5,865 nt of DNA from Candidatus Fraserbacteria bacterium RBG_16_55_9 (lineage in GTDB: Bacteria; Bipolaricaulota; Bipolaricaulia; RBG-16-55-9). The notes under the pieces were generated by a model, which did no database searches, was not told the origin of the DNA, and saw only the letters and a list, made by a program, of their open reading frames with translations. This document shows, piece after piece, positions 5,414 to 5,865 of this stretch. Numbering within the stretch: the stretch's first letter is position 1; each line of letters begins with the position of its first letter. The stretch is from contig MFGX01000032.1 in NCBI GenBank assembly GCA_001778455.1, forward strand, positions 4,736-10,600, written 5' to 3'. A program made the translations under genes and the position numbers.

Positions 5414-5865
5414 TCTTCCACAAGCGCCCTGTCATGGTCGTGATCCGGCAAGAGATCTTCCGCATTCCGCACCGCAGAGAAGGCATAGCCACCTAACCCG
5501 GACAGCGCTCCCAGAGCGCCAGCGAAGACAAACATGAGCGACATGCCCGCTCCCGGGCCCGTACCCACAAAACCATCAAATAGATTTGCCAGAGCGCTCT
5601 CGGATCTCATAGCTGGCTCAAAAACGCGATCCGCGAGCGGTCCGGCTAGGAGCATGGCAACCGGAGCCGCGATCTGGGCAATGAGTCTTCTGGTGGCAAA
5701 GACGCGTCCTTGCACATCGGGAGCCACCTTGGTTTGCCAGATGGCCTGGTTTGATCCGTTGATGATGGGGAGAAAAAAAGCGGCGCAAAATGCTGCCGCA
5801 GCCCAGACGTAGAGCCCGCGTCCGAGCCCCATTACCAGCTCTCCGAAAAGACTCGCAAAGATCAT
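5410..5865 (-). CDS. MFS exporter, C-terminal part (start lies beyond the window)
   Basis: Major facilitator superfamily transporter, probably of the EntS/macrolide-efflux-like drug exporter group, driving proton-coupled export across the inner membrane; substrate unknown. Only the last 151 residues are here, about the final third of a protein normally 400-450 aa. The ATG at the window edge is probably internal, not the start. Visible features: hydrophobic helices at about 17-37, 60-78 and 105-128; the loop motif VAPDVQGRVFATRRL (47-61), typical of this group and equivalent to the P-E-x-QGRV loop of MefA-like proteins; and GPLADRVFEP (75-84). The protein ends in an acidic, His/Asp-rich tail (DLLPDHDHDRALVED). 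It converges on the small membrane protein gene and is unrelated to the formate-dehydrogenase-like unit by strand. Confidence 0.88.
   Translation of the reverse strand: MIFASLFGELVMGLGRGLYVWAAAAFCAAFFLPIINGSNQAIWQTKVAPDVQGRVFATRRLIAQIAAPVAMLLAGPLADRVFEPAMRSESALANLFDGFVGTGPGAGMSLMFVFAGALGALSGLGGYAFSAVRNAEDLLPDHDHDRALVED

Noticed and set aside
5399..5447. CCGGA...TCCGG inverted repeat around the convergent stops as a terminator
   Set aside because: Five-base arms about 40 nt apart with no T-run do not form a credible intrinsic terminator.

Overview
The window is bacterial chromosomal DNA, moderately GC-rich by eye, with tightly packed and mostly overlapping genes. There is no sign of phage, insertion sequences, CRISPR arrays or RNA genes. 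The gene families are widespread in soil and environmental bacteria. The style of the molybdenum enzyme (short N-terminus with CDGCALG) would fit Acidobacteriota or a similar environmental lineage, but that is a guess from memory and not proven here.

Layout: (1) Positions 1-1651, minus strand, hold a two-gene unit. The first gene is an Ada-like fusion of an AraC-type DNA-binding domain with an O6-alkylguanine-DNA alkyltransferase, lacking Ada's usual N-terminal zinc sensor. Its stop overlaps by 8 bp the start of a YedA-type EamA/DMT exporter, which runs off the left edge. (2) Positions 1652-1773 are the only real intergenic region. It holds a good sigma70-like promoter (TTGGCT-N17-TATACT) reading right and a Shine-Dalgarno sequence that fixes the start of the next gene. 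(3) Positions 1774-4904, plus strand, hold a complete molybdopterin oxidoreductase of the FdhF/YdeP family. It overlaps by 4 bp (ATGA) with fdhD, the sulfurtransferase that activates the Mo-bisMGD cofactor of such enzymes. (4) Positions 4916-5413, plus strand, hold an unrecognised membrane protein of about 165 residues, preceded by a perfect TATAAT that may drive a leaderless transcript. (5) Positions 5410-5865, minus strand, hold the C-terminal part of an MFS exporter. It converges on the membrane protein gene so closely that both stop codons lie in one CTAG palindrome.

How the genes work together: the fdhF-like/fdhD pair is a self-contained enzyme-plus-maturase unit. The oxidoreductase needs a sulfurated Mo-bisMGD, and FdhD supplies the sulfur. 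No iron-sulfur, NAD-binding or cytochrome b partner is encoded here, so the electron partner and substrate are unknown. The Ada-like/EamA unit suggests joint expression of alkylation repair and small-molecule export. No specific link between the two divergent units can be shown from sequence alone.
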